Part shown: in pieces, positions 61,455 through 64,000 of the stretch
How positions within the stretch are numbered: position 1 is the first letter of the stretch
How the letters are laid out: every line of letters starts with the position of its first letter
Assembly (NCBI RefSeq): GCF_006517255.1
Contig: NZ_CP041185.1
Coordinates: 3,596,001 to 3,660,000 of the forward strand
DNA: 64,000 nt
Origin: Janthinobacterium tructae
GTDB lineage: Bacteria; Pseudomonadota; Gammaproteobacteria; Burkholderiales; Burkholderiaceae_D
Reading direction: 5' to 3'
Notes under the pieces: generated by a model
The model's database searches: none
Told to the model about the DNA's origin: nothing
Seen by the model: only the letters and a program-made list of their open reading frames with translations
Made by a program: the position numbers and the translations under genes

Positions 61455-62750
61455 TTACCGGCTTATGTGCAATCTGGGGGAATTTCCATAGGCAGCGTAG
61501 GCCGACAGGATCACGCGCTCGCCTGCCTGCAGCCCTTGCAGCACTTCGAGCTGGCTGTTGTTGCGCCGGCCGATACGCACTGCGCGCCGCTGCGCCTGGC
61601 CGCCGGACGCATCGAGCACGTAGACCCAGGCGCCGCCGCTGTCGTTGATGAAGGCGCCGTTCGGCAGCAGCAGCGCGGCAGCCGGCTCGCCCAGAGTGAT
61701 CTGCGCATCGAGGCTTTGCCCGGGATTGAGCACGGGCGGCTGGCCGTGCGTGAACACCAGTTCCACAGTGAAGCGGCCCTCCTTGATCTGCGGATAAATC
61801 GTCTGCACGCTCAATGCGTAATTTTGCCCAGCCTGGACGATGCTGGCCTGCCGTCCCGCCGCCATGCGGTTCAGGTAAAACTCGTCCACCCTGGCCGACA
61901 GCTTATAGCGCACAGGGTCGTCGATGCGGCCCACATTCTTGCCCGTCGCGATAGACTCGCCCACCTGCAGCCGGAAGTCCGTCAGCCGGCCGGCGGACGG
62001 CGCGCGCACGGCCAGGGCGTCGACCGTGGCACCGACCAGCAGCAAGCCCGAACTGAGGCCGGCGATGGACGCGCCAAGCTGGCTGGCCGCATCGCGGCGC
62101 ACCAGCGACTCCGCCTGCGCCGCCTGCTGTTCCTGCGCCAGCGCGCGCTGCTGCTGCAGCAGCGTGTCGGCCGATTCCTCCAGCGCCACGCTGGAAATGA
62201 AGCCCTGCGCCGCCAGCCTGACATTGCGCGCATGCTGCTTGCCACCCTGCTGCAGCGCGAACGCCAGATCATCCAGGCGGCGTTGATGCTCGCTGGTGCT
62301 GGCCTGCTGCGCCACGCGCAAATTGGACAAGTTGAAAATCTGCTGCGCATGTTCAGCCTTGCGGGCCAGCAGTTCCAGGTTGCGCTGCGGATTGGAGATA
62401 CGGAACAGCAGCTGGCCCTTGCTCACCAGTGCGCCATCACTGGCAAGCACCTCTTCGATGCGGCCCGACTCGACCGAATCGAGGAGCACGGAATGCAGCG
62501 GTTCGGCGCTGGCGCGCACCACCACTTCATCGAGAAAAATACCGCGCGCCACGGCGCCGATGCGCAATTCGGCGACAGGCACCTGCAAGCCGCGTGGCAT
62601 GGCCCACCAGCCCGCCGCGGCAAGCGCGGCCAGCAACAGCATGCCCGCCAGGCTGGCAACGACAAGTTTGCGCCGGCTGCGCGGCACGCGCGTATCCATG
62701 GCGGCGCCGCTGGACGGCAAATGGGGCATGGCAGATTGAGGAGCATGCAT
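61455..62750 (-). CDS. HlyD/MacA-type periplasmic adaptor protein
   Basis: About 431 residues: a short cytoplasmic lead, a transmembrane anchor (about 28-48 in KLVVASLAGMLLLAALAAAGWW), then the membrane-fusion-protein fold with lipoyl-like halves (VESGRIEEVLASDGALVSKGQLLFRISNP; LAVRAPSAGRLTDFRLQVGESI) around a helical hairpin, and a beta-barrel domain. It links the ABC permease to an outer-membrane duct, plausibly a TolC-type protein. Start is uncertain: ATG at 62750 is used; a GTG at 62762 and an ATG at 62699 are alternatives. A consensus sigma-54 promoter lies upstream. Confidence 0.85.
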   Translation of the reverse strand: MHAPQSAMPHLPSSGAAMDTRVPRSRRKLVVASLAGMLLLAALAAAGWWAMPRGLQVPVAELRIGAVARGIFLDEVVVRASAEPLHSVLLDSVESGRIEEVLASDGALVSKGQLLFRISNPQRNLELLARKAEHAQQIFNLSNLRVAQQASTSEHQRRLDDLAFALQQGGKQHARNVRLAAQGFISSVALEESADTLLQQQRALAQEQQAAQAESLVRRDAASQLGASIAGLSSGLLLVGATVDALAVRAPSAGRLTDFRLQVGESIATGKNVGRIDDPVRYKLSARVDEFYLNRMAAGRQASIVQAGQNYALSVQTIYPQIKEGRFTVELVFTHGQPPVLNPGQSLDAQITLGEPAAALLLPNGAFINDSGGAWVYVLDASGGQAQRRAVRIGRRNNSQLEVLQGLQAGERVILSAYAAYGNSPRLHISR

Positions 62751-62791
62751 ATTTATTTTCACGTCTTTCGAACAAAGTTTCTTCGCATATC

Positions 62792-62807
62792 AGCAAGCAG
62801 CGTGCCA
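62792..62807 (-). promoter_or_regulatory. Sigma-54 promoter of the adaptor-ABC exporter operon
   Basis: On the minus strand TGGCACG (62807-62801), four bases, TTGCT (62796-62792): an exact match to the -24/-12 consensus TGGCACG-N4-TTGCW. Transcription would begin near 62781, about 30 nt before the adaptor ATG. The divergent gene encodes a sigma-54 activator. Confidence 0.88.
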
Positions 62808-62870
62808 GCAACGGGCGCCACGCGGACATGCGCCCCGCAGCCGTTCGCCAAGCATGCTGGCGCGACGCGG

Positions 62871-62896
62871 TGTCCCGCAGTGTCCATTTCCGGACA
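62871..62896. promoter_or_regulatory. Candidate upstream activating site for the sigma-54 regulator
   Basis: TGTCC at 62871-62875 and 62881-62885 as a 10-bp-phased direct repeat, with GGACA at 62892-62896 forming the inverted repeat TGTCC-N6-GGACA. It lies about 90 bp upstream of the -12 element, the usual range for enhancer sites of sigma-54 activators. Confidence 0.5.
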
Positions 62897-62998
62897 GCGG
62901 CTGTTCGCAAGCGCACAGCGCCGGCAAACAGGCATGCCCACAGCGGCCGCCACGACGCCAGCACGGCTGCTAGAATGCGCCACCGACCGACGCTCACT

Positions 62999-64000
62999 AT
63001 GCTCTCCATGGCCAACACCGCAGCCCACGTCCTGATCCTCGACGACGATATCGATGTCGCCTGCGCCGCACAGCTGCTGCTGCGGCGGCGCTATCGCGAC
63101 GGCAAAGTCGATACGCTGTGCGACCCTGCAGGACTGCCCGCGCTGCTGGCCCGGGCGGTGCCGGACGTGGTGCTGCTCGACCTCAATTTCCAGCCCGGCC
63201 AGACCGATGGCGCACAAGGCTTGGCCTTGCTCGACCTGCTGCGCGCGCTGCCACGGCCGCCTTGCGTGATCGCCATGACGGCCTATGCCGATGTGCCGCT
63301 GGCGGTGGCGGCGCTGCAGCGCGGCGCCAGCGACTTCATCACCAAGCCCTGGGACAACGCGCGCCTGGCCGCCGCCGTCGAACATGCGCTGGCGCGCCGC
63401 GCCGACACGGCCGCCACAGCCACTGCCGCGCCGGACCTGATGGGCAACTCTCCGGCCATGCGCGAGCTGCGCGCGATGGTCGCCAGCGTCGGCCCCACGG
63501 AGGCGAATGTGATGGTGCTCGGTGAAAACGGCGTCGGCAAGGAACTCGTGGCGCGCGCCCTGCACAAGGCCTCGCGCCGCGCCGCCGGTCCCATGCTGGC
63601 GGTGGACATGGGCGCCGTGCCGGAGGCAACCTTTGAAAGCGAATTGTTCGGCCACCGCAAAGGCGCATTCACCGATGCCAAACATGAACGCGCGGGGCGC
63701 TTCCAGACGGCGCGCGGCGGCTCGCTCTTTCTCGATGAAATCGGCAACCTGCCGCTGGCGGCGCAAGCCAAGCTGTTGACGGCGCTGGAACGGCGCGAAG
63801 TGACGCCGCTGGGCGCGGACCGTCCGGAAGCGATCGACGTGCGCATCCTCAGCGCCACCAATATCGATGAAGCGCGGCTGTTCGATCCGGCCGTGTTCCG
63901 GCCCGACCTGCTGTTCCGCCTGAATACCATCGTGCTGCGCGTGCCGCCGCTGCGCGCGCGCCGCGACGATATCGCCATGCTGTTGCGGCACTACCTGGCG
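62999..64000 (+). CDS. Sigma-54-dependent response regulator (3' end outside window)
   Basis: The first 334 residues of an NtrC-type regulator. Receiver domain: acidic pocket in LILDDDID, phospho-acceptor Asp61 (LLDLNF), Thr94 (MTAY) and Lys116 (TKPW). AAA+ domain: Walker A GENGVGKE from residue 175, sigma-54 contact loop GAFTDA at 222-227 (usual form GAFTGA), Walker B SLFLDEIGNL, and the arginine-finger region FRPDLLFRLN. The C-terminal HTH lies beyond the window. Two starts (62999, 63008) are possible. It is divergent from the sigma-54-promoted exporter operon, which it most likely activates; a cognate sensor kinase is not in the window. Confidence 0.92.
   Translation, partial: MLSMANTAAHVLILDDDIDVACAAQLLLRRRYRDGKVDTLCDPAGLPALLARAVPDVVLLDLNFQPGQTDGAQGLALLDLLRALPRPPCVIAMTAYADVPLAVAALQRGASDFITKPWDNARLAAAVEHALARRADTAATATAAPDLMGNSPAMRELRAMVASVGPTEANVMVLGENGVGKELVARALHKASRRAAGPMLAVDMGAVPEATFESELFGHRKGAFTDAKHERAGRFQTARGGSLFLDEIGNLPLAAQAKLLTALERREVTPLGADRPEAIDVRILSATNIDEARLFDPAVFRPDLLFRLNTIVLRVPPLRARRDDIAMLLRHYLA

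Noticed and set aside
1..64000. CRISPR arrays, tRNA/rRNA genes, complete insertion sequences
   Set aside because: No regularly spaced repeats, no cloverleaf or rRNA-like conserved stretches, and no transposase reading frame were recognised.

Overview
The window reads as ordinary chromosome of a GC-rich betaproteobacterium. The gene set and order (purM / AI-2E permease / hda / HAD phosphatase / pcnB / folK / panB; nadK-recN, hemH, grpE-dnaK-dnaJ; tolC next to rhodanese and PIMT-like genes) fit Burkholderiales, most likely Oxalobacteraceae such as Janthinobacterium. That placement is inferred from family resemblance; no 16S or other marker RNA is present. I saw no rRNA, tRNA, CRISPR array, prophage or intact insertion sequence.

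Layout. 1-5785: the 3' part of a Na+/solute symporter, then two tandem paralogous secreted S9 peptidases. 5819-11132: a PPi-type phosphofructokinase, then an IclR regulator divergent from a GMC oxidoreductase and an MHS-family transporter, with a clean palindromic operator in the divergent gap. 11198-17891: a housekeeping block (purM, AI-2E permease, hda, HAD phosphatase, pcnB, folK, panB) with overlapping genes. 17906-19532: a HipA-like kinase gene followed by its HTH partner (reverse of the textbook hipB-hipA order), inserted directly against the panB terminator. 19707-28054: a polyamine uptake and catabolism operon, spuA-spuB-spuC-[gap]-spuF-spuG-spuH-aldehyde dehydrogenase, missing its solute-binding protein gene(s). 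28340-33518: an MFS transporter; a beta-propeller / ECF sigma / anti-sigma-like unit; a TRIC channel. 33523-40666: PBP1A, argP, and a tauABCD/ssu-like sulfonate operon. 40879-42057: a Sel1-repeat protein and carbonic anhydrase. 42192-50362: dnaJ, dnaK, grpE, hemH, recN, nadK, all on the minus strand. 50619-54748: a small unknown protein, a PQQ-type sugar dehydrogenase, OsmC, gloA, a LysR regulator and a DMT-type permease. 54818-58107: tolC, rhodanese, PIMT-like and a TetR regulator. 58356-64000: a MacB-like exporter operon (adaptor, ATPase, permease) divergent from a sigma-54 response regulator that runs off the window end.

The best regulatory signals were read directly from sequence: a LexA box upstream of nadK-recN, sigma-32 promoters upstream of both grpE and dnaK, a consensus sigma-54 promoter in front of the exporter operon next to its own sigma-54 activator gene, and an IclR-type palindrome. 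The leading candidates for something unusual are the reversed hipA-hipB pair whose antitoxin-like C-terminus is encoded by a transcription terminator, the spu operon without spuD/E beside a long palindromic element, the beta-propeller/ECF sigma unit with a cysteine-free anti-sigma-like protein, and the sigma-54-controlled exporter.
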